A stretch of 64,000 nt of DNA from contig OY740765.1 in the NCBI GenBank assembly GCA_963513935.1, positions 149,197,830 through 149,261,829 of the forward strand, given 5' to 3'. A model generated the notes under the pieces. That model made no database searches, was not told the origin of the DNA, and saw nothing but the letters and a program-made list of their open reading frames with translations. This document shows, one piece after another, positions 48,040 through 59,347 of this stretch (positions are counted from its first letter, which is position 1; every line of letters begins with the position of its first letter). Made by a program: the position numbers and the translations under genes. The stretch is from Aphrophora alni (taxonomy: Eukaryota; Arthropoda; Insecta; Hemiptera; Aphrophoridae).

Positions 48040-48535
48040 ATTTATGAAAAGAAAAAACTCCATCCATAAAAATCCGGTTGAATAATTATATTATAAGTTT
48101 TAATATTTTCACTACTTTAAGCCTTTCGCTTCACTGGTGAAGCAGTGGAAGGGGAATGAAAGTAGGCTATATTTTCATATCAGAGGGGCGAGGGGAGTTA
48201 AGAGAAACATGGGATTGGAGAAAAAACTTAAATCCTTGTAAATGAATAATGTTTTACACCGAAACTGCCACTTTATTTTTTTTTTAATCTGGAACCAATA
48301 AAATGTTTGGATTGAATCCAACAATATCTATAGTCCATATATCATTGAGGCGCCTGATTAAAGCATAGAAATGTTAAATTAATGATCACACTGTTCCATA
48401 CAACAGCAATGGTTTATTTTTATTCCGCTGTTTGAACCAAAATTTATCTTTGTTTAAATACCATTGGAAAAATATACTCCATTAGGAATGTCAAAAAACT
48501 TCCAAATTCTCTAAAGAGAATTATTTTTCACAAGA
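48040..48535 (+). repeat. Local duplication, first copy of block B
   Basis: GTGAAGCAGTGGAAGGGGAATGAAA, TGTAAATGAATAATGTTTTACACC, ATCTGGAA, AAATGTTTGGATTG, GCGCCTGATTAAAGCATAGAAATGTTAAATTAAT, CTGTTCCATAC, TTATCTTTGTTTAAATAC and ATTGGAAAAAT are repeated in order at 49600-50110. A third diverged copy is at 54475-54650. Confidence 0.85.
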
Positions 48536-49444
48536 TTTAGCCTATTTTAATTTATATCTTTATTTTAAAACCTTTCGTACGGAACCATGTAAATCTCATC
48601 GATGAACGGGAATTCAATGTCCTTCCACTGATTTCGCAAGACCAACAAATAGTTACCAATTAGTGGTCCCAAATTTCTTATCATTTCTTTTTCCATCCAT
48701 CTCTACTGGTAATTTAAATAATGTGAGCGTGCAGCGTTGTTCCACCAACAAACAAGTCTTGCCGCTACACAGGTCTATGCGCTAAATTTAACTGCTTTCT
48801 TACCTTCTGACGGACAGACAAGAAAGCGAGATCATATTGCATCGTCATCCAGTTCTGAGCTATGTATAAAGTTTCAAGTCTCTAGCTCATCGGGAAGTTA
48901 GTTTAAAATCGATTCCAAAATTTGTACCCAACAGACAAACAGACAGGCAATATTTAAATAGCCACCATTTTAAAACCGATTATTGGAACAAGTTGATTAT
49001 TAAACTAGGCCTTTACATTGATGAGTACAGTGCAAAATTTAAACTTAATCAGTTAAGCCGTTCTAGTAGACATATAATAAAAAAGTGGATAGCTGATAAT
49101 AGAAGTTTCCAGAGATATGTTAATAGGAACATTTTTTAAATATTTTGACCCATGTAAACATCTCCTGAATTATCTCCGCGCATTACAGAAACACCCTGTA
49201 TACAGTGAATATATATTGATTTCCAGATTACTCCAGATGGTAAGATCAGTGGACATTTCATAGTTTCGGGTTTTCCTTGAGGAAAATAGCAATTGTTAAA
49301 ATTTCTAAATTATATTTGCTGATTTACATAATTTTACAAAACATTTTAAAATGTAATTTATAGTCAAAGAAATGTCACCATTAGTTTGTTTAAACTATAT
49401 ATGTTTAATTCAGAAACAACTAAAACATTTTACTAACGTTCCAA
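48536..49444. other. Unannotated sequence with an old GACAGACAAG-type repeat
   Basis: 48805-48970 includes CTGACGGACAGACAAG, CAAGTCTCTAGCTCATCGGG, AAATCGATTCCAAAATTTG and CAACAGACAAACAGACAGGC, a pattern typical of very abundant old insect repeats. 49030-49075 (GTGCAAAATTTAAACTTAAT, CAGTTAAGCCGTTCTAG) matches 51345-51390. Confidence 0.45.
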
Positions 49445-49463
49445 AAAAAATCTTATAGATATG

Positions 49464-49517
<54 letters not shown>

Positions 49518-49535
49518 CATATCTATAAGATTTTT

Positions 49536-49536
<1 letters not shown>
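49445..49536. repeat. Near-perfect 92 bp palindrome with (AT)n core
   Basis: The left arm AAAAAATCTTATAGATATGC then ACACAT is the exact reverse complement of ATGTGTGC then ATATCTATAAGATTTTTT on the right. About 50 bp of AT repeat lies between. A further (TA)n run follows at 49538-49569. Confidence 0.9.
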
Positions 49537-49572
<36 letters not shown>

Positions 49573-49599
49573 TTAGATACTCTAATTTCCCTATTGTTC

Positions 49600-50110
49600 T
49601 CAAATATTAAAAACTTTGTAAAATTATTTACGAAATGAAAATAACTTAATCAATGTAAAAATACGCTTGAACTATTACAATAAGTATTAAATATTATTAT
49701 CACTTAAAACCATTGCTTAATTCGTGAAGCGGTGGGAAGAGGAATGAAATTATATTTTCATACTAAATATATCCGTAGAAAAACATAGAACGGTAATTCT
49801 TCAATCGTTGTAAATGAATATTTTACACCAAAACTGGCGAATTATTTCTAATCTGGAAGTAATATAAAAATGTTTGAATTGTATCTAACTATATCTACAA
49901 TCCATGTATCTTTGAAGCGCCTGATTAAAGCATAGAAATGTTAAATTAATTATCACCCTGTTCCATACTGCAGCAGCAGTTTATCTTTGTTCTTCTGTTT
50001 GAAAGATAATTTATCTTTGTTTAAATACTATTGGAAAAATGTACTCCGTTAGAACCGTTAAAATCTCTATGTTTTTTACTTCCCAATTCTTTAAAAAGAT
50101 TTTTCACAAG
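49600..50110 (+). repeat. Local duplication, second copy of block B
   Basis: Collinear with 48040-48535 (for example GAAGCGCCTGATTAAAGCAT, TTTATCTTTGTTTAAATACTATTGG), shifted about 1.57 kb, with a moderate number of differences. Confidence 0.85.
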
Positions 50111-50364
50111 GTTTATTTTAAGATTCCAAAAATGTTCAAACTGACGTTTTTTAAATAATAAAAATGAATTTCGGACTTCGTAACGTCTTTAATTATAATT
50201 TGATAGTAGTATTAGAATGAAGGTGAAAAATATATAGACCTGGAAAGTAAACGCTATTTAATTAATGACAGAGTAGCGTTAGGAATTGTTTTTCAAGGTT
50301 TCAGAGGACTATAGTTCTGTCGGGTGATTCTGCGACGTCGACCATTCAATGTAGACCTACATGA

Positions 50365-50990
50365 TCTTATTGGTCTTTATGAGAGCTTTCTTAATGTCAT
50401 AATGGATTTCTTAAGGAGTTTCAAAGAAATATAATATGTTAAGTCCACAAAATATCCATTTTAGGTCGCAGTATAGAAAACTACGAGTGCCCTTGGGGGA
50501 GGAGAAGAAGTCAGCGTTTTAAGAAACATATTCGTAATAAGTTTCATCATAATCAGAAGACTTAATAATTTTATACAGCCCAGCTTTAACTGACAAACAT
50601 TTTTATACCAACTAAAGTCAACTTCTCTGGAAACAGTTGAAAAATAATTAAAGTTTGAAAACTCGTTGTAAGCTGAAGTTTTTCCTGCAATGGATTAGTG
50701 TGCCCTAATAAACATTAGACGTATTGAAATCCATTCTGACAACATTTTATTTAAAAACTTTAACTTTAAAATTTAATTAAATTAAATATTTCTGCACTAG
50801 GAACTCACTAAATACCATTAAATAAAACACAATACCATGAAAAGGACGCAGTATTTTCAAAAGATTCCTAAGAATCTTTTTTTTACATTTTTTTTATCGA
50901 AAAAGAAAATATTTCGAAAACATTTGTACTTACTTCCCTGTTTGAATATTAATAATTAAAAACTTTATAACACTTTTCTCGGAAGTTCCG
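50365..50990 (+). repeat. Local duplication, second copy of blocks D and A
   Basis: GGTCTTTATGAG, CATTTTAGGTCGCAGTATAG, GTCAACTTCTCTGGAAACAG, ATTGAAATCCATTC and AATATTTCTGCA correspond to 47085-47640. The following AAAATATTTCG-AAACA and AAAACTTTATAA stretch also resembles 47985-48035. Confidence 0.65.
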
Positions 50991-51489
50991 ATTTATTTAA
51001 AAAAATAAATAATATTTTCCTTTTTATCTCCTTTAAAATATCACAAAATTAACTGTGACATTATTGAATGTGTATGTCAATATATGAAACAAGTAAGTTA
51101 CATAATATATTCAAGTTTATGGGTGGATTAAAATTTAGGTTGAATATTCACATCAGTCATTTGGAAAATACGTTAATGAAATATTTAAGAATTTTTTTTT
51201 ACATTTTGAGACGTAGGTTCAGTTTAAATTATTATAATGCGATTTATATCGCCTTAAAAATTCCAAATTAGAAAATGTCATCGCATTATATAATGGAGCA
51301 TACAATAAATTTATCGCTGAATTCCTTTATAATTGTTTAAAAATGTCTACTGTGCAAAATTTCAACTCAATCTGTTAAGCTGTTCTAGATATAAGTTACT
51401 CGCCGATGGTCCCATTTTTAGCTGGGGATAGTTGAGATTGTTTTCTAAAGAAACATTTTTTTTAGAAAAACCCTAATTGTGGTGCTATG

Positions 51490-51560
51490 AAAATAAATTA
51501 TGCCCAAATACAGCAACACACCAATTTTAGTCAAAATCGACCCATAAATAACAAACATTC
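51490..51560 (+). repeat. Old dispersed repeat fragment (TATGCCCAAATACAG)
   Basis: TATGCCCAAATACAGCAACAC, CAATTTTAGTCAAAATCGAC matches the 14.93 and 44.43 kb fragments. Confidence 0.4.
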
Positions 51561-51717
51561 GATACTTGTTTTAGGGGTAACAAATACCCTTGGAGTGGAA
51601 TATTTTCAAAACTCTTTCTCAGTACGTGGCTACAGACCTACTCCAAACCATGTTAAAAAATTGATAGCTCTAAGCTCCTTGGATCCAGAGATTTCGTGAT
51701 CAGTCAGTGGGTTTTGA

Positions 51718-51762
<45 letters not shown>
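51718..51762. repeat. (TA)n microsatellite
   Basis: A pure TA run of about 45 bp. Confidence 0.95.
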
Positions 51763-51766
<4 letters not shown>

Positions 51767-52126
51767 AGAGATCCATTTTGGAGAGAGTTTTTTAATCTCT
51801 CTTTGCGACACCAGTTTGAAGAACAATTGTCTCCTTTTTAATTTGAACAACGTTCATTCGAATATTAGTGACATGTATTCCTTGCTCATGAATTTTTTGT
51901 TTATTAAACAAAATGTTAAAATATCTTGAACCGTTTAAACGCATCTATATTGATTTAGAAATTAGACCTCTTTTTCGAAAATAGAATTGTGGACAATGGT
52001 GTGGCTCAGTTTTCAGGGGTGCGCTTTTATTCCGCTGCAGTCAACCATCACAGGTGACGTAAATTCGTGCCAGGTTAATGGCGTTCCGTTTTTCTGTGTT
52101 ACACTACTCCCTCGTTATTAATCTAA

Positions 52127-52127
52127 C

Positions 52128-52187
<60 letters not shown>
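52127..52187. repeat. (TA)n tract at the 3' end of a LINE remnant
   Basis: A pure TA run of about 60 bp lying directly after TTGTAATAATA on the minus strand, where the LINE 3' tail is expected. The microsatellite probably grew from that tail. Confidence 0.9.
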
Positions 52188-52191
<4 letters not shown>

Positions 52192-52625
52192 ACAACTGAG
52201 TAAAAACACATCTAGTAATTTACATTTAATAATATATACACTTTGAGGGAAAATAACCCATTGGTCATAACTCCCATAATTTCTAAAGTTCTCTAAGTCC
52301 AATGGTTTTATTCGTTTCAGTCTTCTAATTAAACCAGTTGTATCCATCAATCTGCGTATCTCCGGATGCTCATGTTGTTCAATGCCTTGTCTGTGCTTCC
52401 TTGCCTGCTTTTTTATTTCTTCTCTAACCGTATCCATTTTCAAATCCCTATGCAAGTTGTCATTTCTTATATACCATGGTGCATCAACAATACATCGGAA
52501 CACCTTATTTTGAAAGATTTGTAGGTTTTTTATGCTAGACTTCTTTGTACAATCCCATAGCTGTAATCCGTAGGTCCACTCCGGCTTTAAGACTTGCTTG
52601 TATACAAGCAGGACATAAAATAATG
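52188..52625 (-). pseudogene. Jockey-type retrotransposon ORF2 C-terminus, 5'-truncated
   Basis: The minus-strand frame is open from about 52611 to the (TA)n tract. It reads LVYKQVLKPEWTYGLQLWDC, then TKKSSIKNLQIFQNKVFRC, IVDAPWYIRNDNLHRDLKMD, TVREEIKKQARKHRQ, and LIRRLKRIKPLDL. This is the well-known Jockey/RTE-type ORF2 tail (Y----LKP-W-YG-QLWG, then I---Q--QNK-LR-IV-APWY-RN--LH-DL------EI, and finally LKR-KP-DL). Catalytic reverse transcriptase residues lie upstream and are absent, so it is 5'-truncated near 52625. The tail after PLDLENF has no family match and may follow a frameshift that lost the normal stop. The frame is otherwise unbroken, so this copy is much younger than those at 11 and 41 kb. 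Confidence 0.88.
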
Positions 52626-53635
52626 ACGTTAATCAAATAAATATATAATAATACAATATTAGTGTATTTTATAATTGTTTTAGTAGAGTTTAAGGAAGCA
52701 ACCTTCTAGTAGACGCTTAGGCGTGACGTGAATTAAAAGAGGGTGCTGTTTTACATCGTAACACAGACGGTAAGGCTGACAAATATTTCCGAAGTTTAAC
52801 AATAAAATAGTAAAAAAAACAATTTTATGTTAGTTATAATTTAATTCGTATGAAGTAATTGCAAATTCTTGTAGCCTAAATATAGTTTTATTTTCGAGTT
52901 GTTTTTGTTTTTGTAATGTTAGGAATAATTGTTACGAATAGTTGTTGGGTAAAATTATAAAAACTATCAAATATAATTTTTATTCCAAGTCCCAAGAGAA
53001 TACACAGAAGGCAGCCTATTGTTGCGAAATATATCAGAAAGTGTTGCAATAGACAAAATTCAATAACCTGGCAAATTATATAAACCCAGCATGACCTGAA
53101 AATGGGGTCATTCATTATTGAAGAGACCAACAGTGACGGCCGGAGGCTCTGCTCGTCGGTTGACCAAGAGCATTGCTCGGAACTATCAATGGGATTCATT
53201 AGAATCAGCTTTGTGAACATTACGGTCAAAAACACGGTAGGTGATACTTACAGAAATAAACTTACAGGTGAATAAACCGACTTAAATAAATTTAATAAAA
53301 TTAAGTAGGCCTATACTCATTTGCATTTTTGAATATTTCACAATAACATACAGCTTGCTTTATCTTGGAACTAATTGATATAGTTTACAATAAAGGGGAT
53401 TAAATATTACCAAGGTATTCCTTAGAATTGTAAGGAATCTGAACCACTAACTGCTATATAACCATTAATCCCATTATGTTTAATAAATATCTCTCATTTA
53501 TAATATATGGTTCAAATGAAATTTAAGACCAAAATAACAAATGATGCATCGGCCGTATCTAGAGAAGACTAATTCCTAACAGTAACATCACAAATTTCTT
53601 TTTTATTATTTTTAGGGCCCGTAAGTAAAATCAAG
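52626..53635. other. Unannotated AT-rich sequence
   Basis: GAGGGTGCTG...GTAACACAGACGG near 52738-52770 is an approximate inverted match to CCGTTTTTCTGTGTTACACTACTCCCTC at 52087-52114, on the other side of the LINE remnant. A 115-codon minus frame (52888-53235) has no recognisable domain. Confidence 0.35.
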
Positions 53636-53639
53636 GACC

Positions 53640-53980
53640 CTTATAATTTCACGCGCTGTCTGTCTTTAAATCACAACCCGTCACACAAACTAGACGATGA
53701 ATCCTATATATTTCAAACTTTCTATTGTTCCAAATATAGGAATAATATAGTAGTAACAAAAAATTACCTTGAAGTATAAGGGCAAAAACTATCGAGTTGA
53801 TATATATAAACTAGAACGGTGGATTGTGTGTATATATATATATATATATATAAACGGTGGAGTATCAAAAAAACAACTAGAAGTTATTTTGGTTACAAAT
53901 ATATTTGACAAAAAATAAATAATGTGTTGACGCTAGGCCCCTTAAAAGACTATAAAACTAACTGTACCTATATCCCTACC
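53640..53980 (+). repeat. Dispersed repeat, copy 2 (partner at 24.09 kb)
   Basis: CTGTCTGTCTTTAAATC, GAATCCTATATATTTCAAAC, CAAATATAGGAATAA, AAAACTATCGAGTTGA, AACTAGAAGTTATTTTGG and GTTGACGCTAGGCCCCTTAAAAGA. A (TA)n run (53829-53853) flanked by duplicated AACGGTGGA words was inserted or expanded inside this copy. Confidence 0.7.
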
Positions 53981-54474
53981 TAAGTCGTATTTTCAATATA
54001 AATAACAAATGGCATATTTAAATAGTAATTATGAATTATGGTTATTCTACCTGTGGTATAAACTAAGCCTTCAGGACTTCTTTTCTGTTAATTATAATTT
54101 GATAATCGTCCCAAAATATATTTTTAAAATTCCGTTGAGTTCTGTTATAACTATTTTTCACATTACGCAAAAATTTCAATAAAATAATTTACCTCAATTT
54201 TGATATATATATTCATAGTCCATTTGAAATTTTCGAGGAGGTGAAGTTTAAAAAGTACGCTTTGTATTTAGGGGCTACGATTGAAAGTAGATTTTCAAAG
54301 TTTTAATATTTTATTCTTATGATAAATTTCTTTGTTGTTTTTTTCGTTTTTAAGGTTAAAAAATATCTACAGAAACAAAACACTTTATTGTATTTATAGA
54401 ACTCGCCCGCTGAATTGTTCTTTCTCTACAAAACTTTACCTGTTCGTTCAACGTATGTGAGAATAACATTCGAC

Positions 54475-54650
54475 TTCACTTTTAGATATCTACAGTACAT
54501 TTATCATTCCAACGCCTGATTAAACAATAAAAAGGTGAAAATGTCCTCCCAGTCGTGATACTAATTATCTTACCTCCGCTTTATAAAAATGATATCTTTG
54601 CTTAAATAATAACATTAATATGGTAACTCAGTTCAGAGAAGATTATTTCA
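54475..54650 (+). repeat. Third, diverged copy of local block B
   Basis: GTACATTTATCATTCCAACGCCTGATTAAACAATAAAAAGGTGAAAAT, ATCTTTGCTTAAATAATA parallel 48340-48480 (ATATCATTGAGGCGCCTGATTAAAGCATAGAAATGTTAAAT, TTATCTTTGTTTAAATAC). Confidence 0.5.
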
Positions 54651-54753
54651 TTTAATATATTAATATATGCTTCTGCTTATTTGCTTAGGGTTATGTTAGT
54701 GTACCTAACGAAAACCACACTACGTATTTGCATATTTATTGGACATTAAAATT

Positions 54754-54757
<4 letters not shown>

Positions 54758-54792
<35 letters not shown>
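54758..54792. repeat. (TA)n microsatellite
   Basis: A TA run of about 34 bp. Confidence 0.9.
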
Positions 54793-54797
<5 letters not shown>

Positions 54798-54871
54798 ACT
54801 TTACCTTCCTAGGCTATAGGGTGTCTCAGAATTTCTGCTGATAAAAAGAATTTTGGTTATTCTAGATATTC

Positions 54872-54931
54872 CCTCGTAGGAACGCTAACATCCGAGTCTA
54901 TGGAATGTTCATAGACGCTACTCCTACGAGG
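54872..54931. repeat. 60 bp interrupted hairpin
   Basis: CCTCGTAGGA (54872-54881) is the exact reverse complement of TCCTACGAGG (54922-54931). Inside, GTCTATG (54896-54902) pairs with CATAGAC (54910-54916) around a 7-base loop, with an internal asymmetric loop between. This could be a small inverted-repeat element end or a structured RNA. No function is shown. Confidence 0.7.
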
Positions 54932-56542
54932 CACATCTATAAATAATTTGGCACCAATTTTGCTCACTGTAGGTACAATTTAATCAAATAAATTTATTTT
55001 CGACCCACTTAAATACAAATATGTAAATATTTGATTATCCGAACTGTTGAAAGTATTGTCTCGATTAACCAAATGACAGATGTTCATGATGTTTTCATAA
55101 AACTCTTGTTATGTATGCACTATAAAGCCCTTTTAAATTTTTTTTAAACCTAAACAAACTTCACAAATTATTAAAAAAGAGACTTATAATTAATTTTCTC
55201 ACACAGTTCAAAAAAGAGTTTAAAATTATAATGAATGTTTTGTTTATTTTAAGAAAAACTTCTTTATTTCTATGATTATTGAGTACTACTAAAATTCGGC
55301 ACTAACTTTCCCATTTTCAAAATATTTACTAAAAATATATCAATATTTTATTTTAGGTACAAAATTTTATTTTTCTTGTAAATAATTTGCATTGCTAGAA
55401 TGAAAATTAAGGTATAATGAAAAGATTTTAAAGTATAAATTATCCTAAAATTGATACAAAACTTGAATTAGTATACAGTAGTATGATAAAAAACTCTAAA
55501 TGAATTTTTTGTTAAAAAAGACGATTAAATATATGTAACTGCTATTCTTTTTAGTATTGATATAGTTTTTGTAGATAACTTATTTCCTATTTTTTTTTTT
55601 TTTTTTTTTTTTTATATATAAAATAATACATGATCATTCGAAAATATGAATCAACTCTCGTTATCAAGAAAAATCTTCTATTTTATTTTAAAATATACTA
55701 TTTTCATTCATGTAGTTATGTTAGTGAAATTTTATTTTTTAAATATTTTAATTAAAATGTAAATTATGGCTAAACAGTTTAAAATTGTGTATTAATAACG
55801 TTACCATCTCTTAAATTGTTAATCAATTCAATAAATATTTTGAATAATATAATATTTTTTAGATTTCCGTTGTTCACATTTCAGGTTATCGATGATTTTT
55901 GAAATATGTAAAAATTAAAGTCGATTTAATAAAATCGTAAAATTAAGTAAAATAGTTACATATATAGGCCTAAATACTATAACTTAAGAAAATTTAATGA
56001 AATTGCTATCAATTAATTAATTATAGTTGTCAATTTACAAAATTGATGCTTGGCAATACAATGATTGAAAGCTTTAGTTTGTTGCTACAGTCAATCCGTT
56101 TGAAATGTTAATTACCTATTCGCTCAGTCAACCGGAAGTCTAATTTTGTTAAATTAATTAATAAAATAAAAGGTGTACAAACATTGACATAAACTCAAAA
56201 CTTTTAATTAGCTAAAAGTAGTTAAATAAACAAGTACCATATGTTTTCGGCCCCATGTAATTTATCAACCGATGTCAAATTCAAAGTTAGCACTCTATAT
56301 TTTAGATTTAGTAAAATATCCCTATACGTTTGTTGATGATTTTGAAAATGTGGAAACGGATATCAAATTTGCACTCCGTGACTTAAGAACAAAAATTTTT
56401 TATTTAATTAATTTTATAGTAACGACTTTGATGAAAAACATTAAAAAAAATTTTTTATTTAAGTATATTATCAGTTTTTTGACTATTTATTAAAAACAAT
56501 AAAGTAACAGAACAGAAACAGAAGAAAAATATTTTGTTGTTG

Positions 56543-56547
<5 letters not shown>
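54932..56547. other. Unannotated AT-rich sequence
   Basis: Very AT-rich, with a long T run near 55590-55613. No gene or repeat was recognised. Confidence 0.4.
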
Positions 56548-56631
<84 letters not shown>

Positions 56632-56648
56632 CCTCTCTATCTCTCTCT
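56548..56648 (+). repeat. (TC)n microsatellite
   Basis: TC run of about 80 bp ending CCCCCTCTCTATCTCTCTC. Confidence 0.95.
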
Positions 56649-57674
56649 CATTTTCTCATTTTCTGAATCATGGAAATATGTAGAAAAAACAAAAACTGTG
56701 CTTGTAAACGACTTGTAAAACATTTTATAAAAACATTTTTAGTCAATTCCTCGATATAAAAAATAACGTTAGTGCAAATAAAATGTATTTATATTTAATA
56801 GTGTTCCATTCAAAATGTATTAACTGCAACAAAATTGGAAAGATCTTTGTATACGATATTCAATAGAACAGCTTTTCCGTTCTAATATTACATTGATTCA
56901 ATTGAATAGATCTTGCTCTCGAGTATAACATAGTTATTCAATTGGATCGTAAATCAAAAGGTAATTTAATAATATGTTACAGGATTGAAGTAGAATAGAA
57001 GACGGGGAACTTTAAGTATCAGATTTACGGGTTTAACTCCGTAGAGGATAAAATCTGGAGCAAAGAGAATTCATTGATTTAAACGTGCCTTTGTAGTTCA
57101 ATCAATGTTTCCACTTAACGTATCGACATTGGGTTAACTATAGCAGCGACAATAAACCATTTTAATCTTCAATATCTGAGTAGGACCTAATGCTTGAAAG
57201 TTTTACATCAACCCAACAGTTTAATAAATGGGACGATGTAGGAATTAAAAATTCTGATTGGTTTTAACGTTTTGTATACAATTTTCCAAACGGTCCGAAC
57301 AAAATGTATTTGAAAGTTATTTGCTAATGATGGCTTGTTCATATTATTTATTTGGTTTATTCGAACGTTGCCATTATTTGTGTATATAGAAACTAATTTA
57401 CATTATCAGATTATACTTAACGTTATCAAGCGATATACCGTTGGTGCCTCACTAACACACACGCAGCTTTCACTCCCACAAACACGGGGGATTATACCTG
57501 CCCCTTGGCAGACGGAGTGATTTGACAACAATTTGTTTGATTCTACGCAAAATTTTTAGAAAAGTTATTCCAAATAAAAACCATTTTTAATCAATACCTA
57601 CAACGGTAGTTTTTTTTTTTTTTCAATTTGGTGCCTAATTACTGACACGTTTGCTGTTTATAAAGCTGTTTTTA
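56649..57674. other. Unannotated AT-rich sequence
   Basis: No gene or repeat was recognised. A T run near 57610. Confidence 0.4.
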
Positions 57675-58588
57675 TGATCAGTTTAAAAGAGGCCCGGGTC
57701 TAAAAATGTATTAAAATTCTGTTATACCTCTATAATGATTTAAATCATTTCAACCACTGTTGTACACTCTTTTCTGTTAGCTAAACTGGATCAGCTGATT
57801 TTAATTGATTAATTCAACTTGGTAATGTAATTGTTGTTATTGAATTTCAAAACATAACTTTGCGCAGTTTTAATTTATTTGTGTAATACATTTAAAAATG
57901 TACACTGCAGTACAAGAGCGGGGTTTATTGTCAAAAACTTTAATAAGTACGGTTCTTACAAACATTGCAGAGAAACAGTTCTTGAAAAATGTGATAAAGA
58001 AGCTCCAGTGAAAAGTGTTATTGCGAAATTTATTAAAACGTTTCGGTAAACTTATTCAGTAACGGACAAAAAACGAGAAGGAAACAAATCTGTTTTAACA
58101 GGATAAAAGTTACAAGACATTGATGTTGCTATCAGTAGATCTCCTGTGAATGTCGAGGAGTATCAAGAAATTATTCAACAATTCATTGGTCTGCTTGAAC
58201 AAGATGAGGGGTATTGTTGGTTGCAGCAAGACGGTGCAGATCGTCATATCATGAATATTTTGCATGAAAGAATTATTTCCAAAGGATTTTGGCCAGCCAC
58301 TGAGATCTCCTGATCTGCCTAATTTAGATTTCTTCTTATGGGGAGTTATTAGACAATCCAAGTATTCAAGAGTAATCCAGACACTTTATTTAGAGCAGTT
58401 AAAAATAAATATTAACCGTGTTATTGCAGAGATCAGTGAGGTAACTCTAAGAAAAGTTTCCAGAACCAAAGTTAAGTGTGTTGACAAGTCTATGGATGAT
58501 AATGGACATCACTTTGAACATTTATTATAAGTTTTGAGGATGAATAAATAAAATGAAAATGTTCAGTGAAATCTGTTCTTTATTTTAT
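57675..58588 (+). mobile_element. Tc1/mariner-type element, internally deleted
   Basis: The left end GATCAGTTTAAAAGAGGCCC then GGGT (57676 on) matches, in inverted sense, the 3' end of the 10.0 kb copy (GATCAGCTTAAAACAGGCCTGGGT). It therefore looks like a terminal inverted repeat. The transposase remnant (57898-58530) and 3' noncoding sequence (GTTCAGTGAAATCTGTTCTTTATTTT) follow. The right terminal repeat is not found after 58585, so the copy is also 3'-truncated. Confidence 0.75.
57898..58530 (+). pseudogene. Tc1/mariner-type transposase with internal deletion
   Basis: ATG at 57898 begins MYTAVQERG. One frame over, GFIVKNFNKYGSYKHCRETV then LEK and APVKSVIAKFIKTF is the N-terminal helix-turn-helix region seen in insect DD-E transposases (MYS--ERAFIVK-F---GS). 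RSPVN follows, and the sequence then jumps to VEEYQEIIQQFIGLLEQDEG, YCWLQQDGADRHI (the W-QQDGA-H block with the second catalytic Asp) and, after a frameshift, SPDLPNLDFFLWGVIRQSKY. It ends NGHHFEHLL. Between HTH and QQDGA the first catalytic Asp region is missing. Stops at K-T-F-R-* and G-*-K further disable it. An intact relative would cut and paste DNA at TA sites. Confidence 0.85.
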
Positions 58589-58753
58589 CATAAGCGCTTC
58601 CAAATTTATATGGTTTTACTAATTTAAAACTACATGACGAAACGAAATTTAGTTAAATTCCTAGCATCGTTTATTTTTTAACTGTTTAGTTCTATTAGTC
58701 TAAAGTTTATAGAATGTTGCCATTTACAGCTTCATTTTTGTGCACCTTAATGG
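58589..58753. other. Short spacer
   Basis: No feature was recognised. Confidence 0.3.
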
Positions 58754-58884
58754 ATTACACAGGATAACAAACAAACAGAACACAATTCTCACAAAAAATA
58801 CGCCTAAGTATCAGACGCGTTTCAACGATACTTAGGCGTATTTTTGTGAGAATTGTGTTCTATTTGTTTGTTATCCTGTATAAT
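58754..58884. repeat. 131 bp hairpin with ~58 bp near-perfect arms and 14-base loop
   Basis: The left arm (58754-58812, including CAGGATAACAAACAAACAG, ACACAATTCTCAC and TACGCCTAAGTATC) is the reverse complement of 58827-58884, except for one A-run length difference and about two substitutions. The loop AGACGCGTTTCAAC reads GTTGAAACGCGTCT on the minus strand. GAAAC followed by a palindromic ACGCGT and C resembles the stem III/cleavage part of a hammerhead (GTC triplet), but no CTGANGA box is next to it. Could be a foldback or miniature inverted-repeat element. Confidence 0.9.
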
Positions 58885-59347
58885 TTTTCTCATAAGTCTA
58901 GCTCAACATTTAATATTAACGAATTACGTTTATTTGTAATCAATTGATATCAGTGCGTTTTTTTTTCTAAATCATATCAATATTTTATATGTTCTTTTAA
59001 TATGCCATAATGCTAATAGGTCATAATGTTATTGTTTTTTTCTAATACTGTATCGACGGAATCATTATATAGTGTGTTGTTTCAGTTAAAACAAAATAAA
59101 TCTGGGTGTAGCTTTTAGTGCATTGCTTTCTTACAATTTTTGTAAATAATAATTTTTTTTATGTATATAAGTTAGTTAACATTTTCTTCTTTTATGTAAT
59201 AATTTAATACGGTATTATCGATCATATTACAAATATATTTCAACATTTACTATTTTCTTTTATTCACTTTATTTTTCCCTTATGTTTTAACAATTGATTG
59301 TTTGTTTATACTACCAAGACAAGATAAAGCCATAAAAAGCAAGTGTT
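58885..59347. other. Unannotated AT-rich sequence
   Basis: No gene or repeat was recognised here. Confidence 0.4.

Noticed and set aside
52888..53235. 115-codon minus-strand frame with hydrophobic stretches
   Set aside because: No recognisable family, AT-driven composition and no supporting context. It is probably fortuitous.
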